Below, piece by piece: positions 1-8,940 of a stretch of 64,000 nt of DNA. The translations under genes were made by a program, and so were the position numbers. The notes under the pieces are model-generated. The model saw only the letters and a program-made list of their open reading frames with translations. It was not told the origin of the DNA and did not search any database. The stretch lies in NCBI RefSeq assembly GCF_036010325.1, contig NZ_CP108549.1, positions 1,240,001 to 1,304,000 of the forward strand, given 5' to 3'. The first letter of the stretch is position 1. Each line of letters begins with the position of its first letter. Source of the stretch: Streptomyces sp. NBC_01210. Its GTDB lineage: Bacteria > Actinomycetota > Actinomycetes > Streptomycetales > Streptomycetaceae.

Positions 1-2
1 GG

Positions 3-1412
3 ACCCTCCATGCCGAGCTGACCGCCGATCACCCCGCGACCGTGCTCGACGTGCGGATCGTCCGCAGCTGGACGCCGCGCGGGCCGCTGCCGTCCACCGA
101 CGACGACTCCGCCCTGCGCCACCGCGTACACGCCCTCGAAGAGGAGCGGCTTGCCCTGGGGCAGCGACGCGACCGGCTGCATGCCCGCCTTGACCTGCTC
201 GGCCGCCTCGCCGCCGATCTGCTGCGGGAGATCGGCGAAGGCGCCGGCTCCGGGGAGACCGAACGGCCCCGCTGGGCCCGCGAACTGGACCGGGTGGACG
301 ACGAGCGCGACGCGCACGGCGAACAACTCCGCACCGTGGAGGCCCGGCTGGCCGCCCTCGCTGCCGAACTCGGGGAAGCCCAGCGGGCCATACACCTCTC
401 CGAGGAGGAGCCCGCCGAGCTGGTCGGCCATATCGAGTTGACCGTGGAGGCCGCGGTCGCCGGTCCGGTCGGGCTGCGCCTGAGCCACCTCACCCCGTGT
501 GCGCTGTGGCGGCCCGCCTACCGGGCCGTGCTCGACGGGGACTCCCTGACACTGGAGACCGACGCGATGGTCTGGCAGCGCACCGGTGAGGACTGGTCGG
601 ACGTACGGCTGACATTGTCGACGGCCCGCTCGGCGCTGGCCACCGATCCGCCACGGCTGGGCGAGGACCGGCTGACGCTCAAGGACCGCTCCGCAGCGGA
701 GCGCCGCACGGTCGACGTCGAACTGCGCGAGGAGGAGATCGGGGCCCTCGGCCCGGCCCCGGTGCTCGGCCTGCCGGGTGTGGACGACGGCGGCGAGGCG
801 CGGGTGTTGAGATCCGCCTCGCCGGTCTCGGTGCCCGGTGACGGCCGCGCCCACCGAGTGCAGCTCTCCGCATTCACCACGGCCGCGGGCAGTGAGTACG
901 CCTGCTCACCGGAGTTGTCCCCCCTGGTCACCCAGGTGGTGCGGTTCGACAACCTGTCCGGCCACGCGCTGCTCGCCGGGCCCGTGGACCTGGTCCGCGG
1001 CAGCGGATTCAGCGGCCGCGGCACGCTGGACTTCACCGCCCCCGGCGCCCCCGTCGAGCTCGCCTTCGGCAGCTGCGACGACTACAGGGTGGTCCGGCAT
1101 GCCGAGGAGTCCCGCGACTTGGCCGGAATCACCCAGCGGACCGTGGTCACCCGCACGGTCCGGCTGCACCTGTCCCGGTTCTCCGCCCCCGGGGAGCACG
1201 GCGAGCGGGTGGTCGTCCTTCGGGAGCGGATCCCGGTCTCCGAGGTCTCGGCGGTGGAGATACGCCTGCACAAGGATTCATGCTCCCCGGCGCCCGACGT
1301 GGTCGATGCCGAGGGCATCGCCCGCTGGGACGTCCCCCTCCCGCCCGGCAGCCGCCGCACGGTCACCCTGGTCTACGAACTGTCGGCGAGCGCCAAAGTC
1401 ACCGGGCTCTGA
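3..1412 (+). CDS. DUF4139 (MuiA-like) protein, 5' end outside window
   Basis: The reading frame is open through the left edge (TLHAELTADHPATVLDVR...), so the GTG at 42 is probably not the start and the gene is 5'-truncated by the window. A charged coiled-coil lies around residues 30-130 of the visible part (EEERLALGQRRDRL, LAALAAELGEAQ). It is followed by a beta-rich half with SHLTPCALWRPAYRAVL and MVWQRTGEDWSDVRLTLST, the typical DUF4139 core of mucoidy inhibitor MuiA-family proteins. In that family an N-terminal DUF4140 domain would precede the coiled-coil; it is not visible here. The molecular function is not established. The next gene is convergent, 255 bp away. Confidence 0.8.
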   Translation, partial: TLHAELTADHPATVLDVRIVRSWTPRGPLPSTDDDSALRHRVHALEEERLALGQRRDRLHARLDLLGRLAADLLREIGEGAGSGETERPRWARELDRVDDERDAHGEQLRTVEARLAALAAELGEAQRAIHLSEEEPAELVGHIELTVEAAVAGPVGLRLSHLTPCALWRPAYRAVLDGDSLTLETDAMVWQRTGEDWSDVRLTLSTARSALATDPPRLGEDRLTLKDRSAAERRTVDVELREEEIGALGPAPVLGLPGVDDGGEARVLRSASPVSVPGDGRAHRVQLSAFTTAAGSEYACSPELSPLVTQVVRFDNLSGHALLAGPVDLVRGSGFSGRGTLDFTAPGAPVELAFGSCDDYRVVRHAEESRDLAGITQRTVVTRTVRLHLSRFSAPGEHGERVVVLRERIPVSEVSAVEIRLHKDSCSPAPDVVDAEGIARWDVPLPPGSRRTVTLVYELSASAKVTGL

Positions 1413-1667
1413 GCTCGGTGGGCCGCTGCACGCCTGCTGGTGCAGGCCTGATCGGGCTCCCGCCCCCAGCCGCGGGCCGTCTCGCGCACCCGAAGGACAT
1501 GAGGGCCGGTCACCGCAGGGGCCGCCGGTACGCGGCCTGCCTGGAGCGCTCTCGATCGTGGCTCCTCAGGAACTACTGCAACGACGGGAGGGCGAGAGGC
1601 CGTTGGCTATTTCCCCGACAGCCGCACGGCGTGCGGATGCCCTCGATCGGCCGCGTTTCAGTGCTCC
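1413..1667. other. Intergenic region between convergent genes
   Basis: This is the 255-bp gap between the DUF4139 gene and the convergent carboxypeptidase gene. The short open frames here have arginine/proline-rich out-of-frame composition and no start supported by a ribosome binding site. I see no strong hairpin followed by T residues, and nothing else convincing. Confidence 0.4.
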
Positions 1668-3287
1668 TCAGTCTTCCCGTCGCGCCGCCGCCTCCTGCAG
1701 ATACGCGGAGATCATGGCGAGGTCGTTGGCAATGTCCAGTACGCCGTTGACGTCGGTCGTCGGGGTGGAGGCGCCGTTGACGCCGGCGTAGAAGACGTCG
1801 AAGCGGCCGTTGCCCTTGTCCAGGTAGCCGGCGAGCGTGATGGCGCCGACGCCCAGACGGTTGTTGAGCGCGTCCAGCCCAACGGCGGCGCCGGTCTTGG
1901 CGAACACCTTTCCACGCGCGGGGCAGTCGCGGCAGTTGTCGGCCAGCAGGCCGTCGACCCCGAGGATGGGAAGCGAATTCCGGAAACGCTCCGCCTCGGG
2001 GGTGCGCAGCCAGTACGTCAGCATCTGCACCAGGGCCTTCGGCGTGGCCCGGTCGACGGGATTGCCGCCCCGGCCGTCCGCGAGCTGCACCTGCTTGCGG
2101 TCGACGCCCGCGCGGTCCAAGAAGCCGGCCAGGACCGGGAAGCCGTCCATGCAGTCCTGGCTGCCTGTCGTGACAGCCATCAGGCACATGCCGAGGTTGG
2201 CGCCAAGGTTGTGGCTGACCTTGAAGATGAGCTTGGCGTACTCGGCGTAGGACGGGGATGTGTACGTGGCCACGCGCGGCCGGCCCTCGTATGAGCTGGG
2301 GAGCCGGTCGGCCGGGTTGGGGCCCGTCGGGTTGGCGGTGACCTCCACCCCGGCTCGTTCGAGCGCCTCGATCAGCGCGGTGCGTCCGAAGGCCGCCGGG
2401 TCGGCGATGTCGGACACCTTCAGCGCCGGCTCGGCGTCGGCTGCGACGGTGCCGGACAGCTGGATCCGGGTGCCGTTGGCGGAGGTTGTCACCTCGATGT
2501 CGGTCGGCTGCCCCGCTGCGACGGTCTTCACTGTCGACGTGACGCGGTACGGGGCGACTTTCGGCCGCCAGTCCAGCTGCGCGGGCGCGCCGGGGCGGTC
2601 GCCGGGTGTGGTGAGCAGGTCGATGAGATTGTCGTTGATGATCAGCGGGGTCGGGGTGGGGTCGAAGACGGGCTCGGGCAGGAAGAGCCGGTCGTCGACG
2701 ATCACATTCCCGTCGACCTGGGTGATGCCGGACCGCCGTACCTGTTGCGCGATCAGGTCGATCCCGGCAAGTGGGTTCTCCGGGGTGAGCGTGGCGCCGG
2801 GGAAGCTGTTGGCGTACGTGTGGTCGAGGTCGGTATAGGCGACCGTGCCGTCGGGGCGGGTTCTGCCACCCATGGTGAGGTCGCCCTGGGCGACCAGGTC
2901 GAGATTGCCCTCCAGGGTGCTCCCGCGCCGCTCGCCGACCGCGTAGACCGGCGTCCTGAAGCGGTGGTCGCCGCCGAGGGTCTTCCATGTCCCGGACACG
3001 CTGAACAGCTTGGCCGTCGACCCGGGTATGAAGAACTGCTCGGCGAACCGGCTGTGGACCACGCGCCCGCTGTCCGGGTCGCGCTGGAGCAGGCCCCACT
3101 GGGCGTTGGGGTAGTCCGGCTTCCGCATGATCTCCGTAATCCGCGGGTCGAGCCGGTCGGAACCGCTGTCGTCGGGCGGCGACGCCGCCTGGACAGCCGT
3201 GCCCGAAGCCAGGGCTCCGAGCATCAATGCGCAGCATCCGGCGACAATGCGACGCCGAAAGGACCCTGGATTCTCTCCTCGCACCAC
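1668..3287 (-). CDS. dacB: D-alanyl-D-alanine carboxypeptidase/endopeptidase, PBP4 (DacB) family
   Basis: A 539-aa exported class C penicillin-binding protein that trims or cleaves peptidoglycan stem peptides outside the membrane. The N-terminus (about residues 11-34) is a signal peptide: RRR, a hydrophobic stretch, then VQA-A. The three active-site motifs are all present: STAK at 90-93 (nucleophile Ser90), SHN at 358-360 and KTG at 464-466. The gap of about 265 residues between the first two is the PBP4-type insertion. The annotated start is GTG GTG; the second GTG is equally possible. It stands alone, with a 558-bp upstream region shared with the divergent glycosidase. Confidence 0.93.
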   Translation of the reverse strand: MVRGENPGSFRRRIVAGCCALMLGALASGTAVQAASPPDDSGSDRLDPRITEIMRKPDYPNAQWGLLQRDPDSGRVVHSRFAEQFFIPGSTAKLFSVSGTWKTLGGDHRFRTPVYAVGERRGSTLEGNLDLVAQGDLTMGGRTRPDGTVAYTDLDHTYANSFPGATLTPENPLAGIDLIAQQVRRSGITQVDGNVIVDDRLFLPEPVFDPTPTPLIINDNLIDLLTTPGDRPGAPAQLDWRPKVAPYRVTSTVKTVAAGQPTDIEVTTSANGTRIQLSGTVAADAEPALKVSDIADPAAFGRTALIEALERAGVEVTANPTGPNPADRLPSSYEGRPRVATYTSPSYAEYAKLIFKVSHNLGANLGMCLMAVTTGSQDCMDGFPVLAGFLDRAGVDRKQVQLADGRGGNPVDRATPKALVQMLTYWLRTPEAERFRNSLPILGVDGLLADNCRDCPARGKVFAKTGAAVGLDALNNRLGVGAITLAGYLDKGNGRFDVFYAGVNGASTPTTDVNGVLDIANDLAMISAYLQEAAARRED

Positions 3288-3845
3288 AGCACGCCCCCGT
3301 TCGTCTCGGCGGTCTCCACCCCACGGGGTCAGGTATGCACCCCATGGGACGCCGGATGTGCGCGGCGCTGGGACGCCGGATGTGCGCGGCGCGGACGTCC
3401 ATCGCCCGATCGGCGCGGCACATTCGTCCGAAGCCCTGTGCCGCCCAGTTGTGACAGCCGTCCCGGGTTCAGGACCAGTCCTTCGTACAGACCTGCAGCC
3501 CCGGCGATGTCATTGCTGTAGCCCCTTGAGTCAACATTCTCCCCCGAAGGTCCACGCGGTGCCATATGACAGGTTGACGCCGTAGTAGAGCTTGTCACTG
3601 CACCACCGACTGGCGCGGCAGCGTGGGATCCGTCGTGGCACACGACCCGACGACGGAACTCGCTCTGTACGACGCGGCAGCGGCCGCACGGTTGGTCCCC
3701 GCACACTCTGACAGCCCAAAATCCAGCCGGAACCAGGGGTGGCCGGCCGGGCACGCCAATGCGCCGTCTGTGCGCCGCTGCGCGTCCCGCAGCGGGTTCC
3801 TACAGTCCGTGACACCGCGCTGTGCCCGAGCGGAGGGGGTTTGCC
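3288..3845. other. Divergent intergenic region, 558 bp
   Basis: This region separates dacB (minus) from the GH13 gene (plus) and should hold both promoters, but I could not identify convincing -10/-35 pairs. It contains a perfect 24-bp tandem duplication (listed separately). On the minus strand, 3615-3531 reads CRASRWCSDKLYYGVNLSYG and on to a stop. That composition is more protein-like than its surroundings and could be the tail of a degraded small secreted protein, but I found no matching start or upstream coding sequence. Confidence 0.4.
3345..3392. repeat. Perfect 24-bp tandem repeat, two copies
   Basis: The unit beginning TGGGACGCCGGATGTGCGCG occurs at 3345-3368 and is repeated without a mismatch at 3369-3392. 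It lies 58 bp upstream of the dacB start codon, in non-coding sequence, so it may vary in copy number between strains. Confidence 0.9.
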
Positions 3846-5492
3846 ATGGCGACTGGCGACGCGGCAGGGTCCGGAAAACAGGCGTCCGAGGAGGCCTGGT
3901 GGCACGATGCGGTCATCTATCAGGTGTACCTGCGGTCGTTCGCCGACTCCGACGGGGATGGAGTAGGTGACATTCCCGGCCTCTCCTCCCGCCTCGATAA
4001 TCTGACGCGTCTGGGTGTCGACGGGATCTGGCTGAGCCCATGCCATCCTTCGCCCGATCTCGACCATGGCTATGACGTCGTCGACTACACGGACATCGAC
4101 GCGCGATACGGAGGGATGCCGGCGTTCCAGGAGTTCCTGGATCAGGCCCATGCGAGGGGCCTCAAGGTGCTCATGGACATCGTGCCCAACCACTGTTCGG
4201 CCGCCCATCCATGGTTCCTCAAGGCGCTCGCCGCCCCGCCCGGCTCGCCGGAGCGCGAACGGTTCATTTTCCGTGACGGACGGGGGCCCGACCGCTCCCT
4301 TCCGCCCAACAACTGGCCCGGAGGCTTCGGCGGCTCTGCGTGGACCCGTGTCGACGACGGCCAGTGGTACCTGCACACGTTCGACCCGGGGCAACCGGAC
4401 TTCAACTGGCGGAACCCCAAGGTGGCCGACCACTTCGACCACGTTCTGCGCCGGTGGTTCGACCGTGGGATCGACGGCTTCCGCATTGACGTGGCCCACC
4501 TGCTGCTCAAACACCCCGACCTGCCCGACTGGCCCGATCTGACCATGTACAACGCGCACCAGCAGAACCAGCCCGGCATCCATGACGTCTACCGCCGCTG
4601 GCGCCGCATTGCTGATTCGTACGACCGTGAGCTGACCTACGTCGGCGAGGTATGGGTGCCCACGGTGAGCGACCTGGCGAAGTATGTGCAGCCGGACGAG
4701 CTGCACCAGGCGTTCTACTTCGACCTTCTCTACAGCCCCTGGGATGCCGCCGCGTTCCGGGAGGCCGTCGACCGGGGTCTCGACGGGATCGCCTCGGCAG
4801 GCACCATCGTCAGCTGGACCCTGGGAAACCACGATGTGCACCGAGTGGTGACCCGCTACGGGCGCGTCGGCCCGGACACCGGGGCAGGCGGCAGCCCTGC
4901 CCGGTCGCGTGGCGCGGTCGATGTCCGTCTCGGTGAGCAACGGGCACGCGCCGCACTGCTGTTCCTGCTCGCGCTTCCCGGTTCGATCTATCTCTACCAG
5001 GGTGAGGAACTGGGACTGCCGGAGGTCCAGGATCTGCCCGACCACGCCCGACAGGACCCGATATGGTCCCGGTCGGGACACACCGAACACGGGCGTGACG
5101 GGTGCCGGGTCCCGCTGCCCTGGCGCAAGACAGGGAGCAGCTTCGGATTCGGGGCCGGCGGTTCATGGCTGCCGCAGCCCGACTGGTTCGGCGACTACGC
5201 CGTAGAGCAGCAGTGGCTCGACGTGGATTCCACGCTGTGGCTGTATGCCCGCGCCCTGTCGAATCGTCGCGCACTGCGCGATCGTCTTGCCGGGGAAGCC
5301 CTTGAGTGGATGGCCGTGCCGGACCGCCCCGATGTGCTGGTGTACCGGCGCGGAGGGGTCATCTGCGTGACGACGTTCGGCGACGCGGCCTTGGACCTGC
5401 CGGCCGGATGGGGCCGTGTGATCTGTTCCTCCGCCCCGGTGGTCGACGGCCGCCTTCCGGGTGCAGCGGCGGCCTGGCTCCTCATCGGTTGA
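3846..5492 (+). CDS. GH13 alpha-glucosidase / alpha-amylase family protein
   Basis: A 548-aa cytoplasmic glycoside hydrolase (no signal peptide) of the GH13 family, in the group of oligo-1,6-glucosidase and alpha-glucosidase. The sequence opens with WWHDAVIYQVYLRSFADSDGDGVGD. Conserved region I is DIVPNH (111-116), the nucleophile is Asp215 (GFRIDVAH), the acid/base is Glu268 (YVGEVW) and the transition-state stabiliser is Asp330 (GNHD). The C-terminus is a beta-sandwich of about 80 residues. The ATG at 3846 is chosen over 3822 because it sits 8 bp after GGAGGG. It hydrolyses terminal alpha-glucosidic bonds; exact substrate unknown. The downstream NLR gene is convergent with only a 9-bp gap. 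Confidence 0.9.
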   Translation: MATGDAAGSGKQASEEAWWHDAVIYQVYLRSFADSDGDGVGDIPGLSSRLDNLTRLGVDGIWLSPCHPSPDLDHGYDVVDYTDIDARYGGMPAFQEFLDQAHARGLKVLMDIVPNHCSAAHPWFLKALAAPPGSPERERFIFRDGRGPDRSLPPNNWPGGFGGSAWTRVDDGQWYLHTFDPGQPDFNWRNPKVADHFDHVLRRWFDRGIDGFRIDVAHLLLKHPDLPDWPDLTMYNAHQQNQPGIHDVYRRWRRIADSYDRELTYVGEVWVPTVSDLAKYVQPDELHQAFYFDLLYSPWDAAAFREAVDRGLDGIASAGTIVSWTLGNHDVHRVVTRYGRVGPDTGAGGSPARSRGAVDVRLGEQRARAALLFLLALPGSIYLYQGEELGLPEVQDLPDHARQDPIWSRSGHTEHGRDGCRVPLPWRKTGSSFGFGAGGSWLPQPDWFGDYAVEQQWLDVDSTLWLYARALSNRRALRDRLAGEALEWMAVPDRPDVLVYRRGGVICVTTFGDAALDLPAGWGRVICSSAPVVDGRLPGAAAAWLLIG

Positions 5493-5501
5493 CAGGTCAT
5501 C

Positions 5502-8500
5502 TCAATGCGGTGCGGGCGCCGGCCGGCTCGGCGGGTACCGAAGGGTGAACAGGTAGAGGCCGGCATCACCGGCCACGCCGAGACCGGAGCCCTTCGACAG
5601 CCAGGTGCAGGCTCGGACCGGCTGCTCGACCCGCATGGCCGTACGGCAACTGCCAGTGACCAAGTCCCAGACGCGCACGGTGCCGTTGGTACTCGTGGTG
5701 GCGGCCCACGCGCCGTCAGGTGACAGGGCACACCCCCATAGCGGCCCGTCGTCTCCGGTCAGCGTATCCCTCAGCACGCCGGTGCCGGGGTCCCAGATGC
5801 GCAGTGTCCGGTCAAAGCCGGCGGAGACGAGAACGGTTCCGTCCGGGGAGACCGCGCAGTCGTTGATGCGACCGGTATGCCCGGTCAGAGTGCTGCGCAG
5901 GGCGCCGGTGGCCGTGTCCCAGATCCGCAGGATCTGATCCGACCCGGCGGAGGCCAGCCACGTGCCGTCCGGGGAGACCACACACCCGAACAACTGGCCG
6001 AGGTCACCAGTGAGCGTGGTGCGGAGGTCACCGGTGGCCGTGTCCCAGATCCGTACGGTGCCGTCGGAGCCGGCAGAGGCCAGCCACGTGCCGTCCGGGG
6101 CGATGCTGCAGCGGTTCACCCAGCCGGTGTGGCCTTCCAGGACGAGGCGCGGGGAGGCCGTGGCGACGTCCCAGACGGTGACCAGCCCGTCGGCGCCGCC
6201 GGAGGCCAGCCACGCTCCGTTCGGGGCGGCGGCGCAGCACCGCACCCAGCCGGTGTGACCCTCCAGGGTGGCTCGCAGCGACGCCGTGCCCACGTCCCAC
6301 AGGCGCACCGCGCCGTCGGTGCTCGCGGAGGCGAGCCACGTGCCGTCGGGTGAGGCCGCGCAGTCGCGTACGGGCGCCACGGCGGGGGACGGTCCGGTGG
6401 GAGACCAAAGCATGGGGGATTCCCGGGCCCGCCAGATGCGTACTGTGCCGTCCGTGGTCGCCGCGGCGACCCAAGCGCCGTCAGGAGCGACGGCACAGCC
6501 GTTCGCCCCACCGGTGGCGCCGGAGTACACGGTGCGCGGGGTTCCGGTGGCCATGTCCCATACGTGTATGGTCCGGTCGGAGCCCGCCGAGGCCAGCCAG
6601 GTGCCGTCCGGGGAGATGACGCAGTCGTTCACCCAGTCGGTGTGGCCGACGAGGGTCATTCGCAGGGCGCCGTTGAGCGGGTCCCAGACGCGCACGGTCC
6701 TGTCGGAACCCGCCGAGGCCAGCCACACACCGTCACCGGAGACGGCGCAGCCGTTGACAGCGCCCTCGTGGCCCTCCAGCACCGCACGCAACGTACCCCC
6801 GGGCACCTCCCACAGACGCACCGTCCCGTCCGTGCCGGAAGTGGCCAGCCAGGTGCCGTCCGGCGAGACAGCACACGCAGTGACCGCTCCTTGGCCGCTG
6901 TCCCACCGTGTGCGGAGGGCGCCGGTGACCGGGTCCCAGACGCGCACGGTGCCGTCGGAACCCGCCGAGGCCAGCCACACACCGTCACCGGAGATGGCAC
7001 AGCCGTGGACAGCGCCCTCGTGGCCCTCCAGCACCGCACGCACCGTACCGGCGGGCACGTCCCACAAGCGCACCGTCCCGTCGTCGCCGGCGGACGCCAG
7101 CCAGGTGCCGTCCGGGGCGACGGCGCATTTCCACACCCACCCGGTGTGCCCCCGAAGAGCAGCGCGCAGTGAACCGGACGCCGGATGCCAGATCCGTACG
7201 GTGCGGTCGAAGCCCCCGGAAGCGAGCCACGCGCCGTCGGGTGAGACGGCGCAGCCGCGCAGGGACCCGATGTGGCCCTCGAGGGTCCGGATCAGGGCAG
7301 GGTCGGGACGGTCGGGAAGCGCCCACAGCGCGGTGAGCCGAGGCGCGTCCAGCTGCAGCTCCGACCGGGCAACCAGCGACCGGAGTTCCTCCACACCGTC
7401 GATCCGGGACAACAGGGTGTCGGCCAGGCTCGGCCGCAGTGGGACCAGCAGATGCGCTGCCTGCCCGACGACCTTGCGAAGGGCCACGGCCGTCGGCGAG
7501 TCGGTCAATGCCAGGTCGGCGTCCGCGGCGACCGGGCCGTACCGCTCAATCCTGGCCAACAGCCACCGCAGGTCGCAGACGAGCTCTGCGAGCTCCTGCT
7601 GGCGTCCGGCTTCGAGGAGGTGGTAGCCCAGATGCCGCCACAGGTAGTCCACTTCGTCCGGCAGTGACCACCAGGCGGTGTAGGCGCCGCCCGGCGACGC
7701 GGCGTTCACCAGCGTCCGGGCCGCGGTCACGAGTGTCCGGTTGTGCTCGACCAGCCGTGCCGCGCCCTGCCGATGGCGTATGTAGCTGCGGATGACATCG
7801 TGCAACCGCATTGCCGGACCGTCCCGCCAGGTGCCGATGACCAGTCGCAGGGAGACGAGTCTCGCCCGAAGGCGTTGCGCCGCGGCATGGTCCATTCCGC
7901 CGGTTGCGGCCCAGAGCAGCGCCGCCACCTCGGTCGGCACATCGACGTCCTCGGGGAACACTCCCAGTTCGAAGTAGCGTTCTCGCTCTGCCGGGGTCAG
8001 CAGGCTGACGCTTGCCCGCATGCTCGCTTCCACGGCGCGCTCCCGGCTCTGTAAGTCGTCGATGTCGAGAGCGGCCGGGCCCTGGCCTTCCAGTTGGCCG
8101 ATGACCCACGCGGCGGCTGCCTCGGCCGTGGCGCCTTGCCGCCGGCTGTCCACCAAGGCCGCGTTGACGAGGGAGAGCAGCACGGGCCACCTCCCGGTCA
8201 GGGCCGACAGCCGGTCCAGCGCCGCCTTGGGAAGGTCGGCCAGCCCCGCTGTCAGGGCCTGCGTCGCCTCGGAGTTCTCCATGACGTCGACCAGGATCGA
8301 CGACGCCCCGCGTGGCAGTACGGTGCTGTTGCGTGTGGTGAGCAGTCTGCGGCAGCGCGGTGCACCGATCAGGAAGGGCCTGAGCTGAGCAGCGCTCCAG
8401 ACGTCGTCGATGACCAGCAGGCTGGCGGGCCGCTGGTTGAGAAGTTCGCCAAGGCGGGCCCCGGCCAGTTCGGGATCGGACACCGTCGACGGCTGTCCTG

Positions 8501-8936
8501 ACAGAACCTCGAACAATCCGTTGGCCTTGGCGGCCAGTTCACTGTCGGCCACGTGCTGACCGATCGTCACCCAGAGCAGCCCGCCGGGAAACCGTTCGCG
8601 GACGGCGGGATCCGTACGGCACACGTGTGCGGCCAGAGTGGTCTTTCCGAATCCCCCCGCCCCTTCCAGCGCCGTGGTGACGCCGACCACGTCGGTGTCC
8701 GACCCGATCAGCGCACTCGCCAGCAGCCGAACCAGTGCGGGGCGTTCGACTACCGGACCGGTGGGGGCCGGCACCATCCATGGGCGTTCGACCGGGAGCG
8801 GTGGCGGCTGCTGGCTGATGACGACTTTGCCGATGACGCCGGTGTTGGCGACGTTGACACCGCCGCTGTTGAGCTGGGTGACATCGCCGCTGCGCAACGA
8901 GGAGGGCAGCGGCGCGTCGTCCTCCTGCGGTGTCAT
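5502..8936 (-). CDS. NLR-like protein: amyloid-type motif, NB-ARC ATPase, 14 WD40 repeats
   Basis: A 1144-aa STAND/NLR-type ATPase. From the ATG at 8936 (TGA, 4 bp, ATG after the upstream gene) the order is: a short disordered N-terminus with NSGGVNVANTGVIGKVVI at residues 23-40; an NB-ARC domain with P-loop GAGGFGKTT (92-100) and Walker B LLVIDDVWS; a helical region; then about 14 WD40 repeats of roughly 42 residues (SPDGTWLASAGSDGTVRIWD type), enough for two seven-bladed propellers. By family knowledge the WD40 part is the sensor and the NB-ARC part the oligomerising switch. There is no fused effector domain, so the N-terminal motif probably recruits the adjacent small protein, which carries the same motif. 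An ATG at 9002 is in frame but would overlap the upstream gene. Confidence 0.9.
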   Translation of the reverse strand: MTPQEDDAPLPSSLRSGDVTQLNSGGVNVANTGVIGKVVISQQPPPLPVERPWMVPAPTGPVVERPALVRLLASALIGSDTDVVGVTTALEGAGGFGKTTLAAHVCRTDPAVRERFPGGLLWVTIGQHVADSELAAKANGLFEVLSGQPSTVSDPELAGARLGELLNQRPASLLVIDDVWSAAQLRPFLIGAPRCRRLLTTRNSTVLPRGASSILVDVMENSEATQALTAGLADLPKAALDRLSALTGRWPVLLSLVNAALVDSRRQGATAEAAAAWVIGQLEGQGPAALDIDDLQSRERAVEASMRASVSLLTPAERERYFELGVFPEDVDVPTEVAALLWAATGGMDHAAAQRLRARLVSLRLVIGTWRDGPAMRLHDVIRSYIRHRQGAARLVEHNRTLVTAARTLVNAASPGGAYTAWWSLPDEVDYLWRHLGYHLLEAGRQQELAELVCDLRWLLARIERYGPVAADADLALTDSPTAVALRKVVGQAAHLLVPLRPSLADTLLSRIDGVEELRSLVARSELQLDAPRLTALWALPDRPDPALIRTLEGHIGSLRGCAVSPDGAWLASGGFDRTVRIWHPASGSLRAALRGHTGWVWKCAVAPDGTWLASAGDDGTVRLWDVPAGTVRAVLEGHEGAVHGCAISGDGVWLASAGSDGTVRVWDPVTGALRTRWDSGQGAVTACAVSPDGTWLATSGTDGTVRLWEVPGGTLRAVLEGHEGAVNGCAVSGDGVWLASAGSDRTVRVWDPLNGALRMTLVGHTDWVNDCVISPDGTWLASAGSDRTIHVWDMATGTPRTVYSGATGGANGCAVAPDGAWVAAATTDGTVRIWRARESPMLWSPTGPSPAVAPVRDCAASPDGTWLASASTDGAVRLWDVGTASLRATLEGHTGWVRCCAAAPNGAWLASGGADGLVTVWDVATASPRLVLEGHTGWVNRCSIAPDGTWLASAGSDGTVRIWDTATGDLRTTLTGDLGQLFGCVVSPDGTWLASAGSDQILRIWDTATGALRSTLTGHTGRINDCAVSPDGTVLVSAGFDRTLRIWDPGTGVLRDTLTGDDGPLWGCALSPDGAWAATTSTNGTVRVWDLVTGSCRTAMRVEQPVRACTWLSKGSGLGVAGDAGLYLFTLRYPPSRPAPAPH
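6664..7041 (-). repeat. Recent two-blade duplication in the WD40 array (252-bp period)
   Basis: Stretches beginning CGCACGGT at 6691 and at 6943 run almost identically for well over 100 bp (GTCGGAACCCGCCGAGGCCA followed by the same CACACACCGTCACCGGAGA). The offset is exactly 252 bp, that is 84 codons or two WD40 blades. Other blades are similar in protein but not to this degree in DNA, so this looks like recent duplication or gene conversion. Confidence 0.8.
8833..8870 (-). repeat. 38-bp direct repeat, copy A (codes for the NLR motif)
   Basis: The repeat is identical at every base to 8975-9012. On the coding strand it begins AACAGCGGCGGTGTCAACGT and encodes NSGGVNVANTGV plus the first two bases of the next codon, near the N-terminus of the NLR-like protein. 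Both copies are read in the same phase. Confidence 0.95.
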
Positions 8937-8940
8937 CGGT

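Noticed and set aside
3531..5090. A 519-codon minus-strand frame
   Set aside because: It is antisense to the GH13 gene. Only its last about 25 codons look protein-like, and no bacteriocin or other family could be matched.
5877..7626. Regularly repeated DNA words that look like an array
   Set aside because: The regular spacing of about 126 bp is the WD40 blade period inside the NLR gene. It is not a CRISPR array: no short identical repeats with unique spacers.
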